A stretch of DNA of 64,000 bases. It comes from JACCYJ01 sp038198775 (lineage in GTDB: Bacteria > Actinomycetota > Actinomycetes > Propionibacteriales > Nocardioidaceae). Numbering within the stretch: position 1 is the stretch's first letter; the number at the start of each line of letters is the position of its first letter. This document shows positions 46,789 through 54,995 of the stretch, piece by piece. A program made the position numbers and the translations under genes. The notes under the pieces were generated by a model that saw only the letters and a list, made by a program, of their open reading frames with translations, was not told the DNA's origin and did no database searches. The stretch lies in contig JBBPZV010000013.1 of assembly GCA_038198775.1 (NCBI GenBank), positions 1 to 64,000 of the forward strand. Direction: 5' to 3'.

Positions 46789-48308
46789 GGCGAGGGAACC
46801 AACCGTTCCAGCGCGTCCCTGAGCACCGTCCGGTCGTCGAACGGGTAGGCGTGGTCGCCCACCTCCTGGGTGGCCTCGTGGCCCTTGCCGGCCACGAGCA
46901 CGCAGTCGCCCGGGCCGGCCAAGCCGGCCGCGTGCTCGATCGCGGTCGCACGGTCGGGGATCTCGGTGACGACAGCCCGGCCGGTGCGGGCCCCGCCCAG
47001 CAGCGCCGCACGGATCGCGGCGGCATCCTCGCCGCGAGGGTTGTCGTCGGTGACCACGACGACGTCGGCTCGTTCGGAGGCGATCCGGCCCATGGCTGGG
47101 CGCTTGGTCCGGTCCCGGTTGCCTCCGGCGCCCAGGACCACGATCACCCGTCCGGACGTCACCGGGCGGAGCGCGTCGAGGACCGCGGCCAGCGCCTCCG
47201 GCTTGTGTGCGTAGTCGACGAGCGCGCTGAAGCGCTGGCCGGCGTCCACCCGCTGCATCCGACCGGGGACCCCGGGCGCACGCGCGATCCCGCCGACCAC
47301 CTCTTCCAGCGGCAGCCCGAGCTCTCCCAGCGCCGCAATGGCCGCGAGCGCGTTTGCCACGTTGAACCCACCTGGCAGTGGCACGGACGCGGGGAGCCGG
47401 CGGTCCCCGGGAGCGCAGACGGTGAACCGGGAGCCGATGGCTGTGGGCGAGGCGTCGCTCACCCGCCAGTCCGCCGCGGCGCCGGCGGCGGAGAACCCGG
47501 CCATGGGTACCCGGAGCCGGCTTGCGAGGCGGCGACCGAAACGGTCGTCGACGTTGACCACGGCCCGGTCGGCGGACGCCGGTTCGAACAGTGCCGCCTT
47601 GGCCGCGAAGTAGTTTTCGAAGGTCTTGTGGAAGTCGAGGTGGTCGTGGCCGAGGTTGAGGAAGGTCGCCACATCGAAGCGGACGCCGGCGACCCGCTGC
47701 TGGACCAGAGCGTGGCTGGAGACCTCCATCGCGCAGACGTCGACGCCGTGCTCGACCATCACCGCCAGCAGGGCATGCAGGTCGGGGGCCTCCGGGGTGG
47801 TGAGCGCGGAGGCGACCGGCCGGCCATCCAGCCGTGTCCCGGTGGTTCCGACGACCGCCGCCGTCAGGTCGCATCCATGGACGCCTGCCTCGGCAAGGTG
47901 GGCGGTGGTGGTCTTGCCCTGGGTGCCCGTGAACCCGAGCAGCCTCAGCTGCTCGGCGGGCCTGCCGTAGACGAGCGCGGACACGGCGCCGAGCACCAGC
48001 CTTGGCGTTTCCGCCACCAGCACCGGGACACCGGCAGCGGCGGCCAGCTCCCGACCTCCCGGGTCGGTGAGGATCGCCACGGCACCGGCCCGCACCGCGG
48101 CGGTGCTGAAGCGAACACCGTGCGTCGTCCGCCCCGGCAGCGCGCAGTACAGGTCCCCCGGGCGCACCCGCGACGAGTCGAGACTGACACCGGTGACCAT
48201 GCCGGGACCGGGGTCGGGCAGCGAAGCGACGGCCGCCACCGCACCCAGCGAGACCGGTTCGACCCGGCGCGGACGCGACTCGACTCCCCCGGGCGAGGCA
48301 TCGCTCAC
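46785..48308 (-). CDS. murE: UDP-MurNAc-L-Ala-D-Glu--diaminopimelate ligase
   Basis: Adds the third residue of the stem peptide. It has 507 residues: DSSRVRPGDLYCALPGRTTH, the ATP loop LGFTGTQGKTTTAHLAE, AMEVSSHALVQQRVAGVRFD and LVDYAHKPEALAAVLDALRP. The specificity motif reads VVTDDNPRGED, whose DNPR sequence indicates diaminopimelate rather than lysine. The GTG at 48306-48308 is preceded by GGAG. A 90-bp gap separates it from ftsI, the only sizeable gap inside the mur run, and holds nothing I recognise. Confidence 0.97.
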   Translation of the reverse strand: MSDASPGGVESRPRRVEPVSLGAVAAVASLPDPGPGMVTGVSLDSSRVRPGDLYCALPGRTTHGVRFSTAAVRAGAVAILTDPGGRELAAAAGVPVLVAETPRLVLGAVSALVYGRPAEQLRLLGFTGTQGKTTTAHLAEAGVHGCDLTAAVVGTTGTRLDGRPVASALTTPEAPDLHALLAVMVEHGVDVCAMEVSSHALVQQRVAGVRFDVATFLNLGHDHLDFHKTFENYFAAKAALFEPASADRAVVNVDDRFGRRLASRLRVPMAGFSAAGAAADWRVSDASPTAIGSRFTVCAPGDRRLPASVPLPGGFNVANALAAIAALGELGLPLEEVVGGIARAPGVPGRMQRVDAGQRFSALVDYAHKPEALAAVLDALRPVTSGRVIVVLGAGGNRDRTKRPAMGRIASERADVVVVTDDNPRGEDAAAIRAALLGGARTGRAVVTEIPDRATAIEHAAGLAGPGDCVLVAGKGHEATQEVGDHAYPFDDRTVLRDALERLVPSP

Positions 48309-48398
48309 TGAGATCTCCGGTCGGTTGTCAGGGATCCTGCCGGCTACGCGGACACGCTTGGAACCTGGCCGTCCGGCTCCCGCCGAGGCTACCCGCGC

Positions 48399-50153
48399 TC
48401 ACCACGTAAGGGGCTCCTTGGGGGGCTGTTTGGAGCCGGTCGGCGGGATCCCGTAGCGCTGCAGCAGCATCGACATGATGTCGTGGAAGACCGGCGCCGC
48501 GGCCGTCCCCCCGAAGCTGCCGTCACGGGGTCGGTCGAGCACCACGTACGTCATGAACCGGGGAGCGTCGGCCGGAGCGAACCCGGCGAACGAGATCGTG
48601 CGCTGGCCCTGGACGTAGCGCCCGGTGATCGGGTCCACCCGCTGGGCGGTGCCGGTCTTGCCCGCGACGAGGTAGCCGGGGATAGCCGCCAGCGGCGCCG
48701 TGCCATCACTGGTGGTCACGGCCTCCATCATCTTGGTCACCATCGCCGCCGCGTGCTTGCTGATCACACGGTGTGTGGAGGGTGGCGGTGCGGGTCGCAC
48801 CGACCCGTCCGGCTGGAGGTAGCCGGACACCACCGTCGGCTGCACGTACCTCCCGCCGTTGGCGACGGCGGCGATGGCGGCGCCCATCTGGGTCACGGTG
48901 ACCGACAGGCCCTGGCCGAAGGCTATGGTGGCATGGTTGATGTCGGCCCAGTCCTGCGGCGGCGCCAGCAGGCCACCGGACTCCCCGGGCAGTCCGACCC
49001 CGGTCGGCGCCCCGAGCCCGAACGACCGCAGGTAGCCCGACAGCCGCTGGTCGCTGATGCGCCGTGAGGCGAGGATCGTGCCGAGGTTGGAGGACTTCGC
49101 CACCACTCCCGCGGCGGTCAGGTGGAGCGTGCCGTGCGACCAGTCGTCGTAGATCTGGTGGCCGTCGATGCGCAGCGTAGGGGGAACGGCGATGCGGGTG
49201 CGGGGCGTGACCCGCCCAGCGTCGGTGAGCGCGGAGAACGTCAGGACCTTTTCGACGCTTCCCGGTTCGTAGACGGTCTGCACCCCGTTGATGGTGAGCT
49301 GGCTCGGCTGGAGCGCCCCGCCGGTGTGGTTGGGGTCAAAGCTCGGGACCTGGGAGAACTGGACGATCTGGCCCGACGACACGTCGATGGTGATTGCGGC
49401 GCCCCAGTCCGACCGTGTGCTCAGCACCGCTTGTCGGAGCCGCCGGTCGGCGTACCACTGCGCGTCCCGGTCGATCGTGGTCTGCAGCCCGATCCCGGGT
49501 TGTGGCTGCACCACCGAGGCGCTCGCCAGCGGGATGCGTTCCCCGGCCGGCGAAACCTCGTACGTCGCGTGCCCGTCGGTCCCCGAAAGCGTGCTGTCGT
49601 ACTGGTACTCGAGACCCGACAGGCCGGAACCGTCGTCGCCGACGATCCCCACCAGGTTGGCGGCGACGTCGCCGCCGGGATAGGTCCGCAAGGGATCACG
49701 CTCGGTGAACACCCCGGGCAGACCCGCCGTCTGCAGCGCGGCCATGGCCGCGTCCGCTCGCCACACGGGCACGTGCCGCTGGAGGTAGACGAAGCGGGTG
49801 TTCGAGGTCCGCAAGCGGGCCACGGTGGAGAAGTAGTCCAGGCGCAGGTGCTTGGTGAGGATCGCCGCGATGGCCGGCGCGTTGGCCGACGTCATCGTCG
49901 GGTCGGCCGTCAGGGCGACGGCGTCGATGCTGGAGGCGAGCTCGACCCCGAAGCGGTCGGTGATCCCCCCCCGTTCGGCGTGCAGCGTAACGGCCTGCGA
50001 GCCCTCGCTGGTGGCCATGGCGGCGTACGCGTTGGCGTCGAGCCCCTGAAGCTGGAACAGCCGGGCCGCGAACAGCGAGAGCACGAAGGCGATGACCAGC
50101 AGGCACACCCGCAACCGGAACGCGCTGCGCCGTTCCCGGCGCCGCAGGCTCAC
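48399..50153 (-). CDS. ftsI: FtsI / PBP3 septal transpeptidase
   Basis: Class B penicillin-binding protein that cross-links septal wall with FtsW. It has 584 residues: a basic cytoplasmic start (SLRRRERRSAFRLRV), one membrane helix (about 14-33), the pedestal (RGGITDRFGVELASSIDAVA) and the transpeptidase domain. Active-site motifs: SxxK in YEPGSVEKVLTF, SxN in AKSSNLGTI, and KTG in VAGKTGTAQRV. The GTG at 50151-50153 overlaps the ftsL stop (GTGA). Upstream in-frame residues belong to other frames of ftsL and rsmH. Confidence 0.96.
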   Translation of the reverse strand: MSLRRRERRSAFRLRVCLLVIAFVLSLFAARLFQLQGLDANAYAAMATSEGSQAVTLHAERGGITDRFGVELASSIDAVALTADPTMTSANAPAIAAILTKHLRLDYFSTVARLRTSNTRFVYLQRHVPVWRADAAMAALQTAGLPGVFTERDPLRTYPGGDVAANLVGIVGDDGSGLSGLEYQYDSTLSGTDGHATYEVSPAGERIPLASASVVQPQPGIGLQTTIDRDAQWYADRRLRQAVLSTRSDWGAAITIDVSSGQIVQFSQVPSFDPNHTGGALQPSQLTINGVQTVYEPGSVEKVLTFSALTDAGRVTPRTRIAVPPTLRIDGHQIYDDWSHGTLHLTAAGVVAKSSNLGTILASRRISDQRLSGYLRSFGLGAPTGVGLPGESGGLLAPPQDWADINHATIAFGQGLSVTVTQMGAAIAAVANGGRYVQPTVVSGYLQPDGSVRPAPPPSTHRVISKHAAAMVTKMMEAVTTSDGTAPLAAIPGYLVAGKTGTAQRVDPITGRYVQGQRTISFAGFAPADAPRFMTYVVLDRPRDGSFGGTAAAPVFHDIMSMLLQRYGIPPTGSKQPPKEPLTW

Positions 50154-50653
50154 CCCTGGCCCCCTCGGACCGGCCCGCTCCTGCGAGGCGGTGTCAGAGG
50201 CTTCGACTGCTGCGGAGTCGGCTCGGGTACGAGGGTGGAACCGGCCGGGCCGGGTCCGGGCGGCGCCGGGGTGGGGGTACCGACGACCTTGCCGGTGGCG
50301 AGGTCGAGGAAGACCGGATTGAGGTTGGGCACCATGCCTTGGGCCTGGGCGACCTGCGCCAGGTGCTCCGGGCTGCCCAACCGGTCCACCTCCAGCTGCA
50401 GCTTCTGCTGGCGGACGTGCAGGTGGTCGGCGCGAGCGGTGAGCTGCGCCAGCTCGAATGCGGTGTTCTGCATCGCGATGTTCACCAACAACAGCCCGAC
50501 CAGGCCGGCCGCCATGAGTGCCATTACGGTCGCGGGGAAGGCCCGGGAACGACGGGTCGGCGACCGCTCGGGGACGACGGCGAGCTTGGTCCGGGCAGGT
50601 AGCGGAGCCGAGTTGCCGCGCGTGGGCTCCCGGCGGCCGATCACCGAGCTCAT
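50150..50653 (-). CDS. ftsL: FtsL-like septum protein
   Basis: A 167-residue bitopic protein between rsmH and ftsI, the usual place of ftsL. A basic N-terminus (about 38 residues) precedes one membrane helix (FPATVMALMAAGLVGLLLVN), then a coiled coil (TAFELAQLTARADHLHVRQQ onward) and an extended Pro-rich tail (PTPAPPGPGPAGS). The sequence is poorly conserved, as FtsL always is, so the call rests on topology and position. Starts at an ATGA overlap with the rsmH stop. Confidence 0.85.
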   Translation of the reverse strand: MSSVIGRREPTRGNSAPLPARTKLAVVPERSPTRRSRAFPATVMALMAAGLVGLLLVNIAMQNTAFELAQLTARADHLHVRQQKLQLEVDRLGSPEHLAQVAQAQGMVPNLNPVFLDLATGKVVGTPTPAPPGPGPAGSTLVPEPTPQQSKPLTPPRRSGPVRGGQG

Positions 50654-51603
50654 GCCGCTGCCCGGACCCGCTCGGCGGCACGTAACCGCGCCGATCTCGC
50701 TCTCGGGTTGCGTGCGACCTCCTCGGCCGTCGCCTTCTCGGCCCCCCTCGTGAGCAGGCGCAGCTCCGGCTGGGCCAGTGCCGAGACCAGAGGGAGGTCG
50801 GCCGGGATGTCAGGACGCGACCGTGAGACCAGCTCGCGTTTCACCAGTCGATCCTCGAGGGAGTGGTATGCGAGCACGACGATCCGACCTCCGACGCAGA
50901 CCCAGCCGATGGCGGCGGGCAGCGCCGTCCCCAGCGCCGTCAGCTCGGCGTTGACCTCGATCCGCAGCGCCTGGAAGGTGCGCTTGGCCGGATGGCCACC
51001 TCGACGCCGAGCGGCAGCCGGCACCGCCGCCCGAATCACGTCCACCAGCTGTGCGCTGCTGGTGAGAGGGCGCGACCTGCGAGCCCGCACGACACCGGCC
51101 GCGATCTGTCGGGAGAACCTCTCCTCGCCGTACCGCCACAGCACCTCGGCCAGTCGCAGCTCGTCGTAGTCGTTGAGGATGTCGGCCGCGGTGCCCCCAC
51201 CGCTCTGGTCCATCCGCATGTCGAGCGGCACATCGGTCGCGTAGGAGAAGCCACGCGACGCGGCGTCCACCTGCAGCGAGGACAGCCCCAGGTCGAAGAG
51301 CATCGCGTCCACTTCACCGGCTCCGAGCTCCGTCAGCGCCTGGTCCAGCCGCTCGAAGCTCGTGGCCAGCAGCGTCGTCCGTCCCGCGAAGCGGCGCAGG
51401 CGCTCTTCCGCCAGCTGCAACGCCTGCTGATCTCGGTCGATGCCGATGAGACGAGCGTTCGGGCAGCGGTCGAGGACGGCCTCGGCATGGCCGGCGAGAC
51501 CGAGCGTCGCATCGACGAACACCGAGCCGCCCACCTGCAGGGCAGGCTCGACCAACGAGACCACCCGCTCGACCAACACCGGCACATGCCCTGCCGAGCT
51601 CAT
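50650..51603 (-). CDS. rsmH: 16S rRNA (cytosine-1402-N4)-methyltransferase
   Basis: SAM-dependent methyltransferase for 16S rRNA C1402. It has 317 residues. It has HVPVLVERVVSLVEP, SAM-binding FVDATLGLAGHAEAVLDRCP, LFDLGLSSLQVDAASRGFSY, MRMDQSGGGTAADILNDYDE, the AKRTFQALRIEVNAEL segment and VLAYHSLEDRLVKRELV. The ATG at 51601-51603 is preferred; another in-frame ATG at 51624 would extend it by 7 residues and overlap the small upstream ORF. Confidence 0.97.
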   Translation of the reverse strand: MSSAGHVPVLVERVVSLVEPALQVGGSVFVDATLGLAGHAEAVLDRCPNARLIGIDRDQQALQLAEERLRRFAGRTTLLATSFERLDQALTELGAGEVDAMLFDLGLSSLQVDAASRGFSYATDVPLDMRMDQSGGGTAADILNDYDELRLAEVLWRYGEERFSRQIAAGVVRARRSRPLTSSAQLVDVIRAAVPAAARRRGGHPAKRTFQALRIEVNAELTALGTALPAAIGWVCVGGRIVVLAYHSLEDRLVKRELVSRSRPDIPADLPLVSALAQPELRLLTRGAEKATAEEVARNPRARSARLRAAERVRAAA

Positions 51604-51611
51604 CGGTGTGC

Positions 51612-51830
51612 TCAGCCAACCCATCTGCTGCAGAGCGTCAGCGCCACCACCAGCGCGGTCGAGGCACCCAGCGAGAACAACACGACCGCCGCTCCCTCTC
51701 GCACCTCGTCACGCACCCGCTTCCCGGCGTACGCGTGGGCACCCACCCGGGCGGCCGGCGTCGGAAGCCCGCACCGGCCCCTCTTGTCCTGCCTGTCTCG
51801 AGCACAGTTCTGCGCTGCCCCGACGCTCAT
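51612..51830 (-). CDS. Possible small membrane protein between mraZ and rsmH
   Basis: A 72-residue open frame with an ATG at 51828-51830. The N-terminal half is polar and basic. The C-terminal half is a single hydrophobic helix (GAAVVLFSLGASTALVVALTL) after an amphipathic segment AYAGKRVRDEVREG. It ends 8 bp before rsmH on the same strand. AGGGG lies upstream of the ATG. No family is recognised. The 184 bp between it and mraZ is non-coding as far as I can see. The hydrophobic end makes it more likely than chance, but it remains a hypothetical gene. Confidence 0.45.
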   Translation of the reverse strand: MSVGAAQNCARDRQDKRGRCGLPTPAARVGAHAYAGKRVRDEVREGAAVVLFSLGASTALVVALTLCSRWVG

Positions 51831-52014
51831 GGTGTCGACCCCTGTCCTGTCCGCACTGCTGCGACGTCCCTGCCCGGCCCGGTGCGGTTTCGTCCGGCCA
51901 GGGCTCCGTCCGCGCTCGGCTGGTCGTCTGGCGCCGGGGAAGGTGCGTCAGAGGACGGCAGGGAGCGGAGCGGAGACCTCGCCGTACGACGGCCGGGTCC
52001 GGCACCTCGCACGA

Positions 52015-52446
52015 TCAGAGCAACCCCGGCATCACCTCCTCGGACATGGCGGCGAAGGCGTCCTCCTGCTCGGCGGAGTAGCGAGTCCACGCCGAGGCCT
52101 CCCAGATCTCCACCCGGTCCATCGCCCCGATCACCACGCAGTCGCGGTCCAGCCGGGCGTACTCGCGCAACACCGGCGGGATCGTGATGCGCCCCTGCTT
52201 GTCGGGGACCTCGTCGGAGGCACCGGAGAACAAGATGCGCAAGAAGTCGCGGGGGGCCTTGGAGGTGAACGACGTCTTGCTGGCACTGGCCGCGAACTCC
52301 TGGAAGCCGGCTCGGGTCCACACGTAGAGGCAGCGGTCCTGGCCCTTGGTGATCACCAGGCCTCCCTGCAGCTCGTCACGGAACTTCGCGGGCAAGAAGA
52401 GGCGGCCCTTCTCGTCCAGGCGTGGCGTGTGGGTGCCCAGGAACAC
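52015..52446 (-). CDS. mraZ: MraZ transcriptional regulator
   Basis: AbrB-like DNA-binding protein that forms rings and represses the division/cell-wall operon, including itself. It has 143 residues with two tandem SpoVT/AbrB-like halves: MFLGTHTPRLDEKGRLFLPA with KFRDEL, and SDEVPDKQGRITIPPVLREY. Both carry the DxKGR-type motif (DEKGR; DKQGR). The GTG at 52444-52446 follows GGAGGTGGG. It is the first gene of the cluster and lies just downstream of the GTGG repeats at 52468-52491. Confidence 0.97.
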   Translation of the reverse strand: MFLGTHTPRLDEKGRLFLPAKFRDELQGGLVITKGQDRCLYVWTRAGFQEFAASASKTSFTSKAPRDFLRILFSGASDEVPDKQGRITIPPVLREYARLDRDCVVIGAMDRVEIWEASAWTRYSAEQEDAFAAMSEEVMPGLL

Positions 52447-52467
52447 GCCATCCCACCTCCTGCTCCT

Positions 52468-52491
52468 CCACTGCGCGCCACATTACTCCAC
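52468..52491 (-). promoter_or_regulatory. MraZ operator: three GTGG repeats at 10-bp period
   Basis: On the - strand GTGG occurs at 52488-52491, 52478-52481 and 52468-52471, spaced exactly 10 bp apart. MraZ is known to bind direct GTGG-containing repeats with 10-bp periodicity in front of its own gene in other bacteria. The repeats overlap the -10 region and the start point of the predicted promoter, a position fit for repression. Binding here is inferred from the pattern. Confidence 0.75.
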
Positions 52492-52507
52492 ATTGCTCCT
52501 CCGTCAA
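52480..52507 (-). promoter_or_regulatory. Predicted promoter of the mraZ operon
   Basis: On the - strand -35 TTGACG (52502-52507) and -10 TAATGT (52480-52485) are 16 bp apart. Both fit the principal sigma factor pattern of actinobacteria. Transcription would start near 52470-52475, about 25-30 nt upstream of the mraZ GTG. The GTGG repeats overlap it. The remainder of the 196-bp gap to moxR should hold the divergent moxR promoter. Confidence 0.65.
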
Positions 52508-52642
52508 TGACATCGGCACCACGGATCGGGTGGCGCGAGCGCAACTGGTTGCCGCATCGTTATCTCGAGTGCTGTCCCGGCTTGGCTTCGGCTGAGAGGA
52601 TCGGTAGCGATCACGCCCGGGCAGGCACTGACAGGAGGACCG

Positions 52643-53659
52643 GTGACGACGACCAGCGAGCCGGGCGGCCAGGGCGGACGGGGAGACCTCGATGCGCTGG
52701 CCGATGCGAGCCGACGGATCGCGCGCAACGTCGAAGCCGTCATCGAGGGCAAGCACGAAGTCGTCCGCGCCGTCATCACCGTGCTGCTCGCCGGTGGTCA
52801 CGTGCTGATCGAGGACGTGCCCGGGGTCGGCAAGACCATGCTCAGCAAGGCGCTGGCGCGCTCCATCGACGGGACGGTTCGGCGAATCCAGTTCACGCCG
52901 GACCTGCTGCCGAGCGACGTCACGGGTGTCTCCATCTACAACCAGGAGACGCACAGCTTCGAGTTCCGGCCCGGTGGGATCTTCGCCAACATCGTGGTCG
53001 GGGACGAGATCAACCGCGCCTCACCCAAGACCCAGTCGGCGCTGCTGGAGTGCATGGAGGAGCACCAGGTCACCGTCGACAACACGACGTACGAGCTGGA
53101 CGAGCCCTTCATGGTGATCGCGACCCAGAACCCGATCGAGATGGAAGGCACCTATCCGCTCCCCGAGGCGCAGCGAGACCGCTTCATGGCCCGGATCTCG
53201 ATGGGGTACCCGGTTCAGGCGGCGGAGATGGCGATGTTGGACTCGCACGCCGAGTCCGACCCGCTGGCCGATCTGGGCCCGGTCACCACCACCGCGGAGG
53301 TGGCCAAGCTGGCCGCGGTCGTGCGCCACGTTTTCGTCTCGCCGGCCGTGCAGCGCTACGCCGTGAACTTGACGACCGCGACCCGCTCCTCCCCGGAGCT
53401 GCGCCTGGGAGCGTCGCCACGGGCCACCTTGCACCTTGTCCGGGCAGCCAAGGCCGCCGCGGCGCTCGACGGCCGCGACTACGTGCTGCCGGACGACGTC
53501 CAGCGGCTGGTCCAGGCGGTGCTCGGCCACCGGCTGCTGCTCACAGCGGAGGCGGCCATGGGCGGTCGACGTTCGGACGCCGTTCTCGCCGCCCTCGTGG
53601 CAACGATCCCGGTACCCGACACCAGCGGTGGGACGCTTGGCCGCGGCGGTGCGGGCTGA
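52643..53659 (+). CDS. MoxR-family AAA+ ATPase
   Basis: A chaperone-like AAA+ ATPase of 338 residues. Walker A is EDVPGVGKTMLSKALARS, with the MoxR-specific RRIQFTPDLLPSDVTG. Walker B is ANIVVGDEINRASPKTQSAL and sensor 1 is VIATQNPIEMEGTYPLPEAQ. The C-terminal lid follows. The GTG at 52643 has AGGAGG upstream. It is the first gene of the usual MoxR-DUF58-transglutaminase operon, in which MoxR is thought to remodel or assemble envelope proteins. Confidence 0.94.
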   Translation: MTTTSEPGGQGGRGDLDALADASRRIARNVEAVIEGKHEVVRAVITVLLAGGHVLIEDVPGVGKTMLSKALARSIDGTVRRIQFTPDLLPSDVTGVSIYNQETHSFEFRPGGIFANIVVGDEINRASPKTQSALLECMEEHQVTVDNTTYELDEPFMVIATQNPIEMEGTYPLPEAQRDRFMARISMGYPVQAAEMAMLDSHAESDPLADLGPVTTTAEVAKLAAVVRHVFVSPAVQRYAVNLTTATRSSPELRLGASPRATLHLVRAAKAAAALDGRDYVLPDDVQRLVQAVLGHRLLLTAEAAMGGRRSDAVLAALVATIPVPDTSGGTLGRGGAG

Positions 53660-53660
53660 C

Positions 53661-54995
53661 ATGCGCGAGGCCCTGTCAGCACTCACCACCCGCGGGCGTG
53701 CCTTCCTGGCGGCCGGAGTGACGATCGCGCTGTGCGCGTTCGTGCTCGGTTTCGACGCCCTGCTGCGCGTCGGCGTGCTGGCGATGACCCTGCCCCTTCT
53801 CACCGCGCTGCTGGTCAGCCGGGCCCGCTACCGGCTGCGAGCCACCCGCGCGGTGTCCCCGACCCGGGTCAACGCGGGGCAACCCGCCAGGGTCACGCTG
53901 CAGCTGGGCAACGAGGGCGCCATGCCGATGGGGCTGCTGCTGCTCGAGGACCATGTCCCCTACGTCCTCGGCACCCGGGCCCGCTTCCTGCTCGACCACG
54001 CGGGGCCGCGATGGCACCAGGAGGTCTCGTACACCGTGCGCTCGGAGCTGCGCGGACGCTACGACATCGGCCCGCTGTCGATCCGGGTGTCGGACCCCTT
54101 CGGGCTGATCGAGTTGGTGCGCGGCTTCCACAACACCACGTCGGTCGTCGTCATCCCCCAGGTCCACCCGCTGCCGTCGATCAACGTGACCGGGGAGTGG
54201 TCGGGCACCGGCGAGAACCGGCCGCGAGCCTTCGCGATGGGCAGCGCCGAGGACGTCACGGTGCGCGAGTACCGGCGCGGCGACGATCTGCGCCGGGTGC
54301 ACTGGCCGAGCAGCGCTCGGGTCGGCGAGCTCATGGTCCGTCGCGAGGAGCAGCCGTGGCAGAGCCGCGGCACGATCCTGCTCGACTCGCGGGCCCTCAC
54401 GCACCGAGGGTCGGGGCCGGCCTCGTCACTGGAGTGGGCGATCTCGATGGCGGCGTCGGTTGCGGTGCACCTTGCCCAGGCCGGCTTCGCGGTGCGGCTG
54501 GTCACCGACCGCCCCGACGTCGAAGCCAACGCCTGGCACGACCGCTCGATGAGTGCCGTCGGCCAGGCGGGTCCGCTGCTGGACGAGCTGGCGGTGCTCA
54601 CCAGGTCCTCCTGCTCGACGCTGTCCGATGCGGTGGATGCTCTGGTCGGCCAGTCCGGGCTGGTGGTCGCGTTGCTGGGACGCCTCCAGGGGTCCGACCT
54701 GAGCGACCTCTCCCGGGTGTCGCCGTACGGCAGCAGGCTGCTCGGCATCGTCCTGGACACCGAGCAATGGGGTGCTCCCGACCGGGTCACCGGACCGGCC
54801 GGCAGCGCCGACACCATGGCGGGCATGCTCGCCAGCAACGGGTGGCTGGCGACGACCGCGGGTCCCGGGGACACTGCGGCCGGGGTGTGGGGTCGCTTGG
54901 GAGCCCTGTCCCGGCACGGTGGTGCGCACGAGGCGCCTGCCCGGCTCGAGCCGGAGCCGGCGGCGGTGGCCGGTTCGACGGGAGGACACCGGTGA
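53661..54995 (+). CDS. DUF58 domain protein
   Basis: A 444-residue protein. Two membrane helices near the N-terminus (about residues 11-45), then a beta domain, then the DUF58 signature VREYRRGDDLRRVHWPSSAR (about residues 195-214), followed by a von Willebrand A-like part with ILLDSRALTH. Members are MoxR partners, role unknown. The ATG at 53661 is one base after the moxR stop codon. The stop overlaps the next start (GTGA). Confidence 0.9.
   Translation: MREALSALTTRGRAFLAAGVTIALCAFVLGFDALLRVGVLAMTLPLLTALLVSRARYRLRATRAVSPTRVNAGQPARVTLQLGNEGAMPMGLLLLEDHVPYVLGTRARFLLDHAGPRWHQEVSYTVRSELRGRYDIGPLSIRVSDPFGLIELVRGFHNTTSVVVIPQVHPLPSINVTGEWSGTGENRPRAFAMGSAEDVTVREYRRGDDLRRVHWPSSARVGELMVRREEQPWQSRGTILLDSRALTHRGSGPASSLEWAISMAASVAVHLAQAGFAVRLVTDRPDVEANAWHDRSMSAVGQAGPLLDELAVLTRSSCSTLSDAVDALVGQSGLVVALLGRLQGSDLSDLSRVSPYGSRLLGIVLDTEQWGAPDRVTGPAGSADTMAGMLASNGWLATTAGPGDTAAGVWGRLGALSRHGGAHEAPARLEPEPAAVAGSTGGHR

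Noticed and set aside
51827..52321. Frame on - overlapping mraZ that ends in an ATGA overlap with the small ORF at 51612-51830.
   Set aside because: Most of it lies out of frame inside mraZ, and its composition is that of a shadow frame.
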